Of a DNA stretch of 64,000 nt, positions 25,133 to 34,329 are shown piece after piece (the first letter of the stretch is position 1; every line of letters begins with the position of its first letter). Both the position numbers and the translations under genes were made by a program. Source of the DNA: Fundidesulfovibrio magnetotacticus (GTDB lineage Bacteria > Desulfobacterota > Desulfovibrionia > Desulfovibrionales > Desulfovibrionaceae). The DNA lies in assembly GCF_013019105.1 (NCBI RefSeq), contig NZ_BLTE01000011.1, positions 109,657 to 173,656 of the forward strand, written 5' to 3'. Below the pieces are notes generated by a model. That model had not been told where the DNA came from and did not search any database. It worked only from the letters and a program-made list of their open reading frames with translations.

Positions 25133-25942
25133 TTATTTCTTGACCGGGAAGTAGCCGACTTCGCCGATGATCTTCTGGCCGCCGGCGGGGTCCATGATGT
25201 AGGACACGAACTTGGCCACGGGCTCGGCGGGCTTCTCGGAAGTGATGATGAAGAGCGGGCGCGAGACGGGGTAGGACTTGTCGGCCACGGTCTTCTCGGA
25301 GCCGGAGACGCCGTTGACCTTCAGGGCCTTCACGGTCTTGTCCACGTAGGCGTAGCCGTCGTAGGCGATGGCGAACTTGTTCTTGCTCACCACCTGGAGC
25401 ACCGCGCCGGAGGAAGCCTGGAGCAGCGCGGCGGGGGTGACCTTCTTGTCCTTCATGATCAGCTCCTGCCAGGCCTCGTAGGTGCCCGAGGAGGTGTCGC
25501 GGGAGATCACGACGATTTCGCGGTCTTCGCCGCCCACTTCCTTCCAGTTCTTGATGGCGCCGGAGAAGATGCCCTGGAGCTGGGCGGCGCTCAGGTCGGT
25601 GACCGGGTTGGCGGGGTTGACGATGGGGGCCAGGGCGTCCATGGCGATCTCAATGGGCTTCACGGGGCGGCCCTTTTCCTTGGCGGCGTCGAGTTCCTTG
25701 TCCTTCATTTCGCGCGAGGACATGGCGATGTCGGTGGCGCCGTCGATGATGGCCTTGATGCCGTTGCCCGAGCCGCCGCCGGACACGGTGATGGAGACGC
25801 CGGGGTTGGCCTTCATGTAGGCCTCGACCATCTTCTGCATGGCCGGGAGCACGGTGGTGGAGCCGTCCACGCGCATGCTCTGGGCCTGGGCGTTGCCGGC
25901 CAGGAGCAGCAGGGCGAAAAGGAAAGCGGCGAATTTCTTCAT
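25133..25942 (-). CDS. pstS: Phosphate-binding periplasmic protein PstS
   Basis: The 269-residue protein has a signal peptide (MKKFAAFLFALLLLAGNAQAQ) and the PstS pattern: MRVDGSTTVLPAMQKMVEAY, the phosphate-binding GGGSGNGIKAIIDGATDIAMSSR and SRDTSSGTYEAWQELI. It captures phosphate for PstCA. It is the first gene of the operon and has a tandem Pho box upstream. Confidence 0.93.
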   Translation of the reverse strand: MKKFAAFLFALLLLAGNAQAQSMRVDGSTTVLPAMQKMVEAYMKANPGVSITVSGGGSGNGIKAIIDGATDIAMSSREMKDKELDAAKEKGRPVKPIEIAMDALAPIVNPANPVTDLSAAQLQGIFSGAIKNWKEVGGEDREIVVISRDTSSGTYEAWQELIMKDKKVTPAALLQASSGAVLQVVSKNKFAIAYDGYAYVDKTVKALKVNGVSGSEKTVADKSYPVSRPLFIITSEKPAEPVAKFVSYIMDPAGGQKIIGEVGYFPVKK

Positions 25943-26017
25943 GGGGTATAGCCTCCGGTGATTGGGGGTGATGCGCCGGAATTCCCGTCCGGCGGCACGT
26001 GGAAGCTAGGAACGCCC

Positions 26018-26057
26018 TGTGACGATCAGGTTACGCCCGCCATGAGACTTTGTGACG
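26018..26057 (-). promoter_or_regulatory. Tandem Pho box upstream of pstS
   Basis: On the minus strand four seven-base units, CGTCACA, CTCATGG, CGTAACC and CGTCACA, follow each other with four-base spacers, an exact 11-bp period. PhoB binds such direct repeats (consensus CTGTCAT with 4-bp spacers). The last unit ends 75 bp before the pstS start, leaving room for a -10 element (TAGCTT) and a leader. Confidence 0.6.
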
Positions 26058-26175
26058 AAGCCGCGCGGACCGCACAAACACAGGCGCGGCGGGTTCCGCA
26101 GGGAGTCGGGGCGGGCGGAATCTGCCGGTTATGGCTGGTATGATTATCGCATAGGAAAAAGGTTTCATCCTTTTC

Positions 26176-26204
26176 TTGCCAAGAAACCGTCGAGGGATTA
26201 ATTT
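26176..26204 (+). promoter_or_regulatory. Possible sigma-70 promoter for the 26306 gene
   Basis: TTGCCA (26176-26181) and TAATTT (26199-26204) are separated by 17 bp in an AT-richer patch. A small GAGGGAT/ATCCCTC hairpin overlaps the -10 region. The rest of the 363-bp gap between pstS and this gene is explained by the Pho box and pstS leader. Confidence 0.4.
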
Positions 26205-26305
26205 TTAGCATCCCTCTCGGTTTCCATGGACGGGAACCGTGCGCCCGTGCACCGGGCGCTCAACGGCAAGGCAGCCCAACCGGACGCAGGTCCGGAGGTC
26301 CGTCC

Positions 26306-26755
26306 ATGGAGTCCACCAGCCGCATCCGGCAGGCCACGGTGTTCCAGGCGCGCGCCGCCCAGTCGGGCGCGTCCCAGGTGCCGACCGTCCAGCAGTCCCC
26401 CGTGCAGGAGCCCCTGAAGGCCCGTGTGGTCACGCGTTCCCTAGGCGTGCGTCTGGGCGGCTTCGGCGTGGACTACACCTCGCGCCGCGTGGTGGTGGAC
26501 CCCGGCCCGGGGCAGGCCGGGGATCAGGCCCAGGCCCAGGCGGCCGCCAAGGCCCTGGCCGAGGCCGCCGCCCGTCAGGCTGGGGCCGAGCGCGTCTTCG
26601 AGGCCGACTGGAGCGACCCCACCCCCGAGTTCACCCCCGCGCCCGACCACCCCGATCCCGTCTGGCGCAGAGGCCTGCGCGCCTACGCCAAGGCCCGCGA
26701 CATGCTCAGGGCCGATGCGGCGTCATCGCGCCGCCAAAGCCTCGCCGTTGCCTGA
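26306..26755 (+). CDS. Small protein of unknown function
   Basis: The 149-residue protein has an N-terminal Gln/Ala/Ser-rich part, a middle strand-like segment (VVTRSLGVRLGGFGVDYTSRRVVVD), an Ala/Gln-rich helix and a basic C terminus. It has no signal peptide or membrane helix. The start follows GGAGG at a usable distance. It converges with the GT-C operon with one base between the stops. No family is recognised. Confidence 0.55.
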   Translation: MESTSRIRQATVFQARAAQSGASQVPTVQQSPVQEPLKARVVTRSLGVRLGGFGVDYTSRRVVVDPGPGQAGDQAQAQAAAKALAEAAARQAGAERVFEADWSDPTPEFTPAPDHPDPVWRRGLRAYAKARDMLRADAASSRRQSLAVA

Positions 26756-26756
26756 T

Positions 26757-28880
26757 CTAGGGCTTCGCGGCCCTGTCCAGCACCGCCCACGCGGGGTCCA
26801 CGGTGCTCACGCACAGGGTCGCCGTGCCCTCCAGGCGCAGGCGCACGGCCGCCGGCCCGCCCGGCCACGTTCCATGCAGGAGCGTGGGAGCGTTCCAGAC
26901 CTCGTCGAAGCTCAGGCGCTTCAGGGCGCCGAGTCCCGGCACGGGGAGTTCTTTGCCCCCGGGCAGCAGGAGGTCCGCTGCGGCGCTCCCGCTTTCTCCG
27001 CTTTTCATCAGGTACACCCCCGCCTCGAAGGTGGACGCGATCGGGGGGGCGTCCAGGCGCAAAAGCGCCTCGCCCGGCGCGCGGCGGTCGTCCGCGCACC
27101 AGCAGTCGCGCCCTTCCACGCGCCGCAGGTTCGCGCCAGGCTCCAGGCGGGCGGCAAAGCCCGCCTCCGAAGGGCCGGGCGCGCCGGGTGGCGTCATGCC
27201 GCGCAGTTCAAGGACGGCGTCGGCGCTGCGCGGGCGATAGAGTTCGAACGGCCCCAGGGCGGCGGACTGCGTGTAGTGGCGGTGCAGGGCCAGGGTATAC
27301 TCCCGGGCGTGCAGGGTGGGGCTGTTCACCACCAGGGCAAAGCGTTTGCGGGCGAGGTCTTCGAGCAGCGGGGACCCGGCCAGGGTGCGGCCCGAGGCCC
27401 AGGCGTGCGCGGCCAGTTCAACGGCGTCGTAGAGCACCATTTTGTCCGGGTCCGCGTCCGCCAGGAAGGCGGGCGCGCCCTCCACGTCCGCCAGCACCGG
27501 TCCGGGAGCATCGGCCACGGCCCGGACCACGGCCTCTCGCCAGGCCAGCGACGCGGCGCGGCTATCCCGCTGAAGTCCGGGGGCCGTCTGGCCTGGCAGC
27601 AGAGTGAGCAGCGCGGCCGCGCACAGTGCGGCCCAGGCCGGGCCTTTCTCCAGGGCGCGGGCCATGCCCCGCGCGGCCAGCACGCACAAGAGGGCCAGGG
27701 CGCTCAGGGGGTAGTTGGCGTCCGCCCCCCATGTGCCCAGGAGCACCGCGAGGAAGGGCAGATTGGCCAGGAACACCGCCTCCTCCAGTTCCAGGCGCCG
27801 GGCGCGCCATCGTGCAGGGGCGAAGGCCAGCCACGCCAGGCAAAGGCCCGCGTTGGCGGCCAGGAAGGCCAGCACGCCGGATGCCCCACGCGCAAGCGAA
27901 GTGATCTCCGGATTGGCGGCGATGAGTCGGGGATAGGCCAACGTGTGGGCGAACACGTCGCTCCCGGTGGCCAGCGCCTCGGCCAGCAGCCCGCCCCCGG
28001 CCGCGAGGACGAAGGCCCCCCCCGTGCGGGCCAGAAGTCCCCAGCGCCGCTCGACGGCCAGGAAGAGCGCCGTGCCCAGGGCAAAGGGCATGGACTGCTG
28101 CTTGGTCAGGTAGGCCAAGGCAAGGAGCGCTCCGGCTGCATGGGCCGCCCGGGCGACATTGCGCTTTCGGCTGGGTTCTTCGGGGGGGATGGCCGCGTGC
28201 ACGGCCAGCAGGCCCGCGAATGCCAGGGTCCATGCCAGCATGTCCGGGCGGGTGAAACGCGCGAAGGAAAAAGGCTCCGAGACCGCCAGGACCAACGCGG
28301 CCGCGGCCGCGGCCAGGACGCCGCCCCGCAGGGAGCCCAGCCTCCAGACCATGGCCAGCAGCCCGGCGGCCAGCAGGGCGTTGAGCACGCGGGCGACGGC
28401 GAAGAGGTGTTGGTCCAGGGTGAAGAGCCCGGCCAGAACGAGATGGTAGAGAGGATTGTAGAGCGTGACCAGCAACTGGTTGCCGTCCAGCGGCGGGTAA
28501 ATGGTCCTGCCGTGGAGCAGCAGCCAAGCCTTGGAGGGCTCGCGCCCGTCCAGGAGGTTGGAGGCGAAGGGGTGTCCGATCAGACGCAGGGTTTCGGCTG
28601 CGATCTGGACAAGGGCATCGAGCCCGACCAGGGCGAAGAACGCGCTGCCGGCAAGGGCGCAGGCCAGGGCGGCACGCTCCAGGCCCGAGACCTGCTCATA
28701 TTTGCTCGGCCCCATGGGCAGCCGCCGGGCGGTCAGCGCGGCCAGGGCGCAGACCGTTGCAAGCCCAGCGCCGGCCAGGAGCGCGGGCAGGCCCAGGGCG
28801 CGCCAGGCCACCCAGCCCAGGCCTCCCGCCGCAAGGCAGCCCGCGGCCCCCAGAAGCGCTGTGGCGCGCGGCGCGTTCAC
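26757..28880 (-). CDS. GT-C-type membrane glycosyltransferase-like protein
   Basis: The 707-residue protein has about 12 hydrophobic helices in its first 450 residues and a C-terminal periplasmic part of about 250 residues. Loop 1 contains HGRTIYPPLDGNQLLVTLYNPLYH with acidic and aromatic residues, as in the GT-C/PMT superfamily that uses polyprenyl-phosphate sugars. It is the last gene of a four-gene operon, overlapping the previous gene by 4 bp. The sugar and acceptor are unknown. Confidence 0.65.
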   Translation of the reverse strand: MNAPRATALLGAAGCLAAGGLGWVAWRALGLPALLAGAGLATVCALAALTARRLPMGPSKYEQVSGLERAALACALAGSAFFALVGLDALVQIAAETLRLIGHPFASNLLDGREPSKAWLLLHGRTIYPPLDGNQLLVTLYNPLYHLVLAGLFTLDQHLFAVARVLNALLAAGLLAMVWRLGSLRGGVLAAAAAALVLAVSEPFSFARFTRPDMLAWTLAFAGLLAVHAAIPPEEPSRKRNVARAAHAAGALLALAYLTKQQSMPFALGTALFLAVERRWGLLARTGGAFVLAAGGGLLAEALATGSDVFAHTLAYPRLIAANPEITSLARGASGVLAFLAANAGLCLAWLAFAPARWRARRLELEEAVFLANLPFLAVLLGTWGADANYPLSALALLCVLAARGMARALEKGPAWAALCAAALLTLLPGQTAPGLQRDSRAASLAWREAVVRAVADAPGPVLADVEGAPAFLADADPDKMVLYDAVELAAHAWASGRTLAGSPLLEDLARKRFALVVNSPTLHAREYTLALHRHYTQSAALGPFELYRPRSADAVLELRGMTPPGAPGPSEAGFAARLEPGANLRRVEGRDCWCADDRRAPGEALLRLDAPPIASTFEAGVYLMKSGESGSAAADLLLPGGKELPVPGLGALKRLSFDEVWNAPTLLHGTWPGGPAAVRLRLEGTATLCVSTVDPAWAVLDRAAKP

Positions 28881-29803
28881 CGCCCCGCCCTCAGCCCCGT
28901 GGAGAGGACCAGCTCCAGGAAGGCCACGCTGTAGGGCGTGTCGTCTCCGGTGAAGGTGAAGTGGTTCATCAGGGGATGCTCGATCACGATGGCGTTGAGC
29001 CCCGCCTTGCCCTGAAAGCGTACGCTCCCGGACGCGGAGCGGGCCATGCCCGTGGCTGCGGGGAGCGGTCCGTGGTGGGCCAGGGTCTCGCCGTTGACGA
29101 TCACCGAGAGGGTCTGTCCCTCCAGAGGGTTGGAGACCGCGAAGTCCAGGCGAACGGGTTCCGGGCGGTTCAGTTCCAGGGCGATGATGGAGCGCGTGCC
29201 CCAGCCCCAGCGCCAGCGAAGCCCGTCTTGAACCTCGGGACCGTAGACCCCCGCAATGCGCACCCCGGGCCGGTCGGCGGCCTGGAGCACGAAGTCGTGG
29301 ACGAAGTTGGCCCGCTCGAACCCGTGCCAGACTCCGCGCAGGGCGGGCCAGGCCAGGATCAGCACGGCCGCGCAGGCGGCCAGGGCCAGGACGGTCCCCA
29401 TGGTGCGGCGCGTGCGGCGTCGGGCGCGGTCCAGGCTTTCGCGCACGGGCCAGGGCAGGGACTCCATGACCAGGGCGTGCGCCTGGCGGAACTGCCGGAT
29501 GAGGCAGCGTGCGCCGCGCCCCCCCGTGGCGTCCTGGCCGGGCAGGGCGTCGCGCCGGGGCAAGTCCCGGGGGAAGGTCTGGGCGTCCGGCGCAAAGGAT
29601 CGCTGGATGCCCAGGGCCACGAAGGCGGCCTCGAAGTGCTCGTCCAGGTCCCGGGCGGTCCTGGTCAGGTTGCGTTCCACGGCGTCGGCGCGTCCCAGGG
29701 CCTCAAGGCGGGCCAGCCGGTCCAGGCGGGTCCGCAGGGCCAGGCATCCGGCGTCGTAGGCGGACGGATCGAAGGGCTGGATTTGCCGGCGCATGACGGT
29801 CAC
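28877..29803 (-). CDS. Membrane-anchored protein of unknown function in glycan operon
   Basis: The 308-residue protein has a cytoplasmic charged N-terminal half (about 140 residues with helical Arg/Asp/Glu-rich pattern), one membrane helix (TVLALAACAAVLILAWPAL) and a C-terminal periplasmic beta-rich domain (RLDFAVSNPLEGQTLSVIVNGETLAHHG) that resembles a jelly-roll or Ig-like fold. GTG 29803 overlaps the prenyltransferase stop (GTGA); ATG 29794 is an alternative. It may present or recognise the glycan made by its neighbours. Confidence 0.6.
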   Translation of the reverse strand: MTVMRRQIQPFDPSAYDAGCLALRTRLDRLARLEALGRADAVERNLTRTARDLDEHFEAAFVALGIQRSFAPDAQTFPRDLPRRDALPGQDATGGRGARCLIRQFRQAHALVMESLPWPVRESLDRARRRTRRTMGTVLALAACAAVLILAWPALRGVWHGFERANFVHDFVLQAADRPGVRIAGVYGPEVQDGLRWRWGWGTRSIIALELNRPEPVRLDFAVSNPLEGQTLSVIVNGETLAHHGPLPAATGMARSASGSVRFQGKAGLNAIVIEHPLMNHFTFTGDDTPYSVAFLELVLSTGLRAGR

Positions 29804-30687
29804 CGCGACGCGTAGAGGATCAGGTAGCAGGACGCCACCCAGGCCGCGATGCACACCTGGATGAAGGGGTCGCGCAGGAGCACCTGGGTGGGCGAGCCCG
29901 AGCGCGCCTCCACGAAGGTGATCTGCATGTAGCGCAGGATGCCCGCCACCACCCACAGCCCCGTGAGGTAGAGCCGGTCGGTTCCGTGCTTGGCCATCAC
30001 GTCTGGGGAGAGGGTGTAGAGGATGTAGCTCACGATCACCACCCCGGCCATCACGGCCATGGAGAGGTTCACGAACTCCAGGGAGTAGCCGTCCAGGCTT
30101 TTGCGGGCGTGCACGCCGTCCTCGGCCAGGAGCAGGTCGTCGCGGCGTTTGGCCAGGCCCAGGAAGAGGGCCAGGAGGAAGGTCATGATCACGATCCAGT
30201 GGCTTGGTTCCACGCCGGAGGCAGCCCCGCCCGCGAAGATGCGCAGCACGAAGCCCAGGGCGATGCACAAAAGGTCCACGATGGCGTAGTGCTTGAGCCC
30301 CAGGCTGTAGGCCCCGTTGATGGCCAGGTAGGCCAGCAGGGCGGCCGTGAAGCCCGCGCCGGGAACCATGGGGACCAGGGCCAGCGCCGCCAAGGCCAGC
30401 GCGGCCCCGAAAAGGCGGGCCTGGGAGGGCGTCACCTGGCCCGAGGGGAGGGGGCGCTGGCGCTTCACAGGGTGCCGGGCGTCCTGGGGCGCGTCGCGCA
30501 GGTCGTTGAAGACGTAGACCGCGCTGGCAGCCAGGCAGAAGGCCGCGAAGGCCTTCAAGGCCCCGGCCAGGGCCTGGGCGTCCCCGAGCTTCCAGCCGAA
30601 AAACAGCGGCAGGAGCACGAAGAGGTTCTTCACGTACTGGTGGGGTCTGGCCAGCCGGACGAGGCCCTTGGCGGTCTGGGGGATCAT
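29800..30687 (-). CDS. UbiA-family decaprenyl-phosphate phosphoribosyltransferase-like enzyme
   Basis: The 295-residue protein has about nine helices and the UbiA Asp motif in the form YVFNDLRDAPQDARHPVKRQRPLPSG, near residue 60-80, which is typical of decaprenyl-phosphate phosphoribosyltransferases (Rv3806c type) rather than of quinone or haem prenyltransferases. The second motif LAKRRDDLLL lies near residue 180. Such enzymes attach phosphoribose from PRPP to a polyprenyl phosphate, the first step to polyprenyl-phospho-arabinose or -ribose donors. It is coupled by a 4-bp overlap to the giant GT-C gene upstream. Confidence 0.82.
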   Translation of the reverse strand: MIPQTAKGLVRLARPHQYVKNLFVLLPLFFGWKLGDAQALAGALKAFAAFCLAASAVYVFNDLRDAPQDARHPVKRQRPLPSGQVTPSQARLFGAALALAALALVPMVPGAGFTAALLAYLAINGAYSLGLKHYAIVDLLCIALGFVLRIFAGGAASGVEPSHWIVIMTFLLALFLGLAKRRDDLLLAEDGVHARKSLDGYSLEFVNLSMAVMAGVVIVSYILYTLSPDVMAKHGTDRLYLTGLWVVAGILRYMQITFVEARSGSPTQVLLRDPFIQVCIAAWVASCYLILYASR

Positions 30688-33600
30688 GGCGTCTCCCGGG
30701 GCCTACCCTGTTTGCGGCGCGAAGAAAAGACGCTCCATCCGGCCAGGAGCAGGCAGGCCGCGCCCGAAGCGATCCAGGCGGCGGCGCTCACGCGGTCGCC
30801 AAGGTCGCGCAGACGCTGGGGCGCGAAGTCCACGACCACGCTCTCGGGGCCGCCCGGGGGCAGGGCGAACGCGTTCATGAACCCGTAGGCCCTGAGGGGC
30901 TTCGCCTCTCCGGCGCGCCAGCCGGGGTGCCAGGACTCCGAGAAAAGCAGGAGACCGCCCCCCGGCGGGATGCCGGACGCCTCGTAGCGGGTGGGATTCA
31001 GGCGGCGCGTTTCCAGCGGAAGGGGGGCGGCCGGGTCGGGTGGCGTGCCCGAGCGCAGCAGGAAGAGGTCGCAGGCCATGCCCGGGGGGCCGCCGCTCAA
31101 GTCGAGCGTGCCGTCCGCGCCGGTTTCGCGCTGGCCCAGGTCGGCCCAGCGGGGGCCGTCGGGGGTGAGGAGCCTGGCCTGTACGGCGTAGCGCCCGGGC
31201 CTGGGCGGCCGGGTCTCGAAGCGCGCGGGCAGCTCCACGGCCTGGCCCATGGAGGGTGCGCCGCCCAGCGGGGCGGCGGGTTCCAGGGCGAGGCGCATGG
31301 GCCGGTTGGGGGCATTGCCCAGGGAGTTGAGCTGCGCCTGGCGCAGGGTGAAGCGCAGATGCAGGGCGCGCAGGGGTTCCTCCACGCGCAGGCCCAGCAC
31401 CCGGCCGTAGACGTCCTCCCAGCGGCCGTCCGCGCGTCCGGCGATCTCGAAGAGCGGTCGCCAGGAAACGCCGTCGGGCGACCACTCGGCCGCCGCGAAG
31501 GCCAGGCCGTCCGTGTCGCCGAAGAGCCGGGGGCTGCACCACAGGGTGAAGCCGGAGATTTCCCGGGGCAGGTCCAGCCGGAACAGGGCGCGGCCCACAT
31601 GGCTGCCCTCGGCGGCCAGGGTCCCGGCCCCGGTCCCGTCGAAGCCCTCCGTGCGAAGTCCTTCCATCTCGCGGTGCAGGCCGGGCCAGGAGCCCAGGAG
31701 CGGCGCTTCCAGAAGCGGGGCGTAGGGCGCGCCGCCGGGCAGCGCGCAGGCCTCGGCCTGAACCGCCGCGAGGACAGGGCCGTCGGGAGGGAAGGCTTGG
31801 TCCAGGGCGCGGCGCGCGGTTTCGAAGCTTTCCTCGGGCGTCGCCAGCACTCCGGCCACCAGCGCGCCGGGTCCGCGCGCGGCGAGGCGCAGAACGCTCG
31901 ACCCGCCCAGTTGGTGCACCCCCAGATCGAGCCAGCGCCAGCCCCGGTCCAGGGGCTCGGGGTCGCCCGGGGAGACGAGGAGGCGTCCGTCAAGCTCCGC
32001 TCCGGGCGCATGGCCGTCGGGCAGGGCCGCCACGCGCGCCAGGATGCGGTGCGCCCCCCGGCCGTCGAGGGGGATCTCCAGGGCGGCCGGTCCGAGCGCC
32101 AGCAGGGCGGCGCGATCCAGGGGCGAGGCGTCCAGCCACGGGGCCAGACGCCAGCGCTCGTCCAGGCGCGTCCAGCCGCCGGGCGCGGGGGAGGAGCCGG
32201 CCGAGGCCGGTTTCCAGGCCTGTGCGTCCAGCCAGGGGAGCAGGAGTTCGGGCCAGCCGTCGCCCAGCACGGCCAGACCGGCCTTTCCGGGCAGCGCTTC
32301 GGCCTGGGCCGCGTCCAGGTCCGTGCCGGAGAAGAGGGCCGCGTCGGCGAAAAGGTTGCCCGGCGTCTCGGCCAGAGCAGCCAGCAAGGGCAGGCCTCCG
32401 GCTGCCAGGAGGCTCGACCGGACGAACCGGAGGCGCGGGAGGTAGTCCCTGTTGTCCAGGGTCAGGAAGGGCGGCGCGCTCCAGTCCGGGTCCGGGGACA
32501 GGTCGCGCTGGGCGGCCAGGAAGCGTTCCAGGCTGTCTCCGGGATCAGCCAGGGTCTCGGAGCCGCGCTTCACCCGGGGCATCCAGCCGAAATCGTCGTA
32601 GGAGAGATGGGGGACGTTGCGGTCCAGGAAGACGCGGCGCACGGCCCCCAGACCCAGGAGTCGGCCGTAGGCGTCGGTCCAGGGGTAGGGGCGGTGGGCC
32701 AGGGAGAGCAGGAAGCGCCCGAAGGGCTGGCCCACGAAGGCCGGTCCCACCAGGGAGTCCTTGCCGAGCATGCCGAAGTTGCGCGTGAGCGAGGTGGCCG
32801 GGGGCGCGGGCACGTCGCCGGTGGGGCCGCTGACCGTGGGGAAGACCGTGAGCCGCCAGTCGCCGGGGTCGGCGGCGATCTTCGCGGCCAGCTTGCGTTC
32901 GGACTCGGGCAGGGGCTGGGGCATGAGTGCCATGGTCTGGGTGGTCTCGTTGCGGGGCACGGCCAGTGCCCCGGACCACCACGGCCATAGGTAGCCCGCC
33001 AGCGCCAGGAGGCAGAGCGCTCCGGCCAGGGGCGCGGGCCAGCGGTGCAGCCGCCAGAACCCCCTGTCGGCCACAGCCTGGAGCCCCAGGCCCACCAGCA
33101 CGGCCAGTCCGGCCTGGTAGAGCGAGAGCCAGCGCATGGGCCGGGCCATGAGGAAGAAGACCATCTGCACGCGGGCCAGCAGGCCTTCGTAGAGCACGCG
33201 GCCCGGGAGGGTGTTGGCCCCCGCGGTCATCCAGAAGCCCGTCAGGAGGCAGACGGCTGCGAACCACTTGAGCGACGGCGCTCTGGCCCTGGCCGTGAGG
33301 CCCAGGAGCGCGAAGGCAAGCAGGGCCGTGGCCGAGGCCTCCCACCAGGGGGCGTAGGGGCCTTCCACGGGGTAGGCCTGTTCGGTGCCCATGCCCAGGT
33401 TGTCGGTGTGCCCGAGCAGGGCTTGGCGGGGCGGCGAGGAGAAATCCTTGTAGAGGTGGAGGTAGTGGGCCTTCACGTCGTCGAAGCTCTGGTTGTACTT
33501 GGCCCCGGCCGAGCCCAGCCCGGCCATGGGCAGCACCCAGTGGGCCTGGGTGGCGACGATGACGGCCCCGGCCAGGGCCAGTGCCGCCAGGGGCCGGGGG

Positions 33601-34259
33601 CGGCAGGTGACGGCAAGCGATCCTGCCAGCCACAGGCCCAGGAACGCGGCCGTCAGCGCGAGCCCCATGGGTGAGCCGGAGAAGGCCAGGGCGGCGGTCA
33701 TCCCGCAGGCCAGGGACCACGCCGCGAAGGCAGCGCCCCGGGCCGAGCGGGCCTTGTCGGCGCAGAAGACCGCCCAGGGCGCCAGGGCGAGGGAGAAGCC
33801 CACCTCGAAACCGTGGCCCGAGACGGCCAGGGAGTAGGTGCGGGGGTTGAACTGGCTCAGCAGGCAGGCCGCCAGGGCGGGCCAGCGCCCCAGGCCCATG
33901 CGTCGGCAGAGCAGCCACCATCCGGCGGCCCCGGCCAGGGCGTAGAGCAGGAAGTGCCAGCGCGCCAGGAGGGGGCCGCCCAGGAAGGCCAGGGACTCGC
34001 GCATGATGAGGTCGAAGGCGCGGCTGATGCCGTTGAAGGTGCCCGGGGAGCCCATCTCGAAGAGGGGGGACCAGGCTTGGCGCGAAATGGAGCCGTAGGC
34101 GCGGATTTCGTCGGGGAAAGGCGGGATGGTCTGGTCCCAGTTCTGGTAGACGTGGCCGGGCGCTTCCAGGATGTGGCGGTAGGATGCCAGGTAGAAGGCC
34201 GCCACGCAGGCGAGCACGGCCAGCAGGCCCAGAATGTCGGCGCGCGAGGAACGGGTCAC
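30684..34259 (-). CDS. Giant GT-C-like membrane protein with C-terminal carbohydrate-binding-like region
   Basis: The 1191-residue protein has about 11-13 membrane helices in residues 1-420 and an acidic first loop (NWDQTIPPFPDEIRAYG) like GT-C glycosyltransferases. A long periplasmic part follows (430-1160), including a discoidin-like stretch (EISGFTLWCSPRLFGDTDG to RALHLRFTLRQA, about 910-1000), and a final helix near 1165. Its size and layout resemble the actinobacterial arabinosyltransferase AftD, and its neighbour makes the expected donor precursor, so a pentofuranosyl transferase is plausible. The GTG start at 34259 lacks a clear ribosome site. Confidence 0.65.
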   Translation of the reverse strand: MTRSSRADILGLLAVLACVAAFYLASYRHILEAPGHVYQNWDQTIPPFPDEIRAYGSISRQAWSPLFEMGSPGTFNGISRAFDLIMRESLAFLGGPLLARWHFLLYALAGAAGWWLLCRRMGLGRWPALAACLLSQFNPRTYSLAVSGHGFEVGFSLALAPWAVFCADKARSARGAAFAAWSLACGMTAALAFSGSPMGLALTAAFLGLWLAGSLAVTCRPRPLAALALAGAVIVATQAHWVLPMAGLGSAGAKYNQSFDDVKAHYLHLYKDFSSPPRQALLGHTDNLGMGTEQAYPVEGPYAPWWEASATALLAFALLGLTARARAPSLKWFAAVCLLTGFWMTAGANTLPGRVLYEGLLARVQMVFFLMARPMRWLSLYQAGLAVLVGLGLQAVADRGFWRLHRWPAPLAGALCLLALAGYLWPWWSGALAVPRNETTQTMALMPQPLPESERKLAAKIAADPGDWRLTVFPTVSGPTGDVPAPPATSLTRNFGMLGKDSLVGPAFVGQPFGRFLLSLAHRPYPWTDAYGRLLGLGAVRRVFLDRNVPHLSYDDFGWMPRVKRGSETLADPGDSLERFLAAQRDLSPDPDWSAPPFLTLDNRDYLPRLRFVRSSLLAAGGLPLLAALAETPGNLFADAALFSGTDLDAAQAEALPGKAGLAVLGDGWPELLLPWLDAQAWKPASAGSSPAPGGWTRLDERWRLAPWLDASPLDRAALLALGPAALEIPLDGRGAHRILARVAALPDGHAPGAELDGRLLVSPGDPEPLDRGWRWLDLGVHQLGGSSVLRLAARGPGALVAGVLATPEESFETARRALDQAFPPDGPVLAAVQAEACALPGGAPYAPLLEAPLLGSWPGLHREMEGLRTEGFDGTGAGTLAAEGSHVGRALFRLDLPREISGFTLWCSPRLFGDTDGLAFAAAEWSPDGVSWRPLFEIAGRADGRWEDVYGRVLGLRVEEPLRALHLRFTLRQAQLNSLGNAPNRPMRLALEPAAPLGGAPSMGQAVELPARFETRPPRPGRYAVQARLLTPDGPRWADLGQRETGADGTLDLSGGPPGMACDLFLLRSGTPPDPAAPLPLETRRLNPTRYEASGIPPGGGLLLFSESWHPGWRAGEAKPLRAYGFMNAFALPPGGPESVVVDFAPQRLRDLGDRVSAAAWIASGAACLLLAGWSVFSSRRKQGRPRETP

Positions 34260-34329
34260 GCGGGGTGAGTGCCACGCCGGGCGCGATTTGAAAAGGCCCG
34301 AGGCCGGGGGGTGCGTGCCGGGCGCGCGG

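Noticed and set aside
23132..25951. A 939-codon open frame opposite the pst genes
   Set aside because: Low-complexity His/Gly/Glu composition. pstA, pstC and pstS on the other strand explain the region.
30927..32990. A long open frame opposite the giant GT-C gene
   Set aside because: It is the antisense shadow of a GC-rich gene, without a start signal or recognisable protein.
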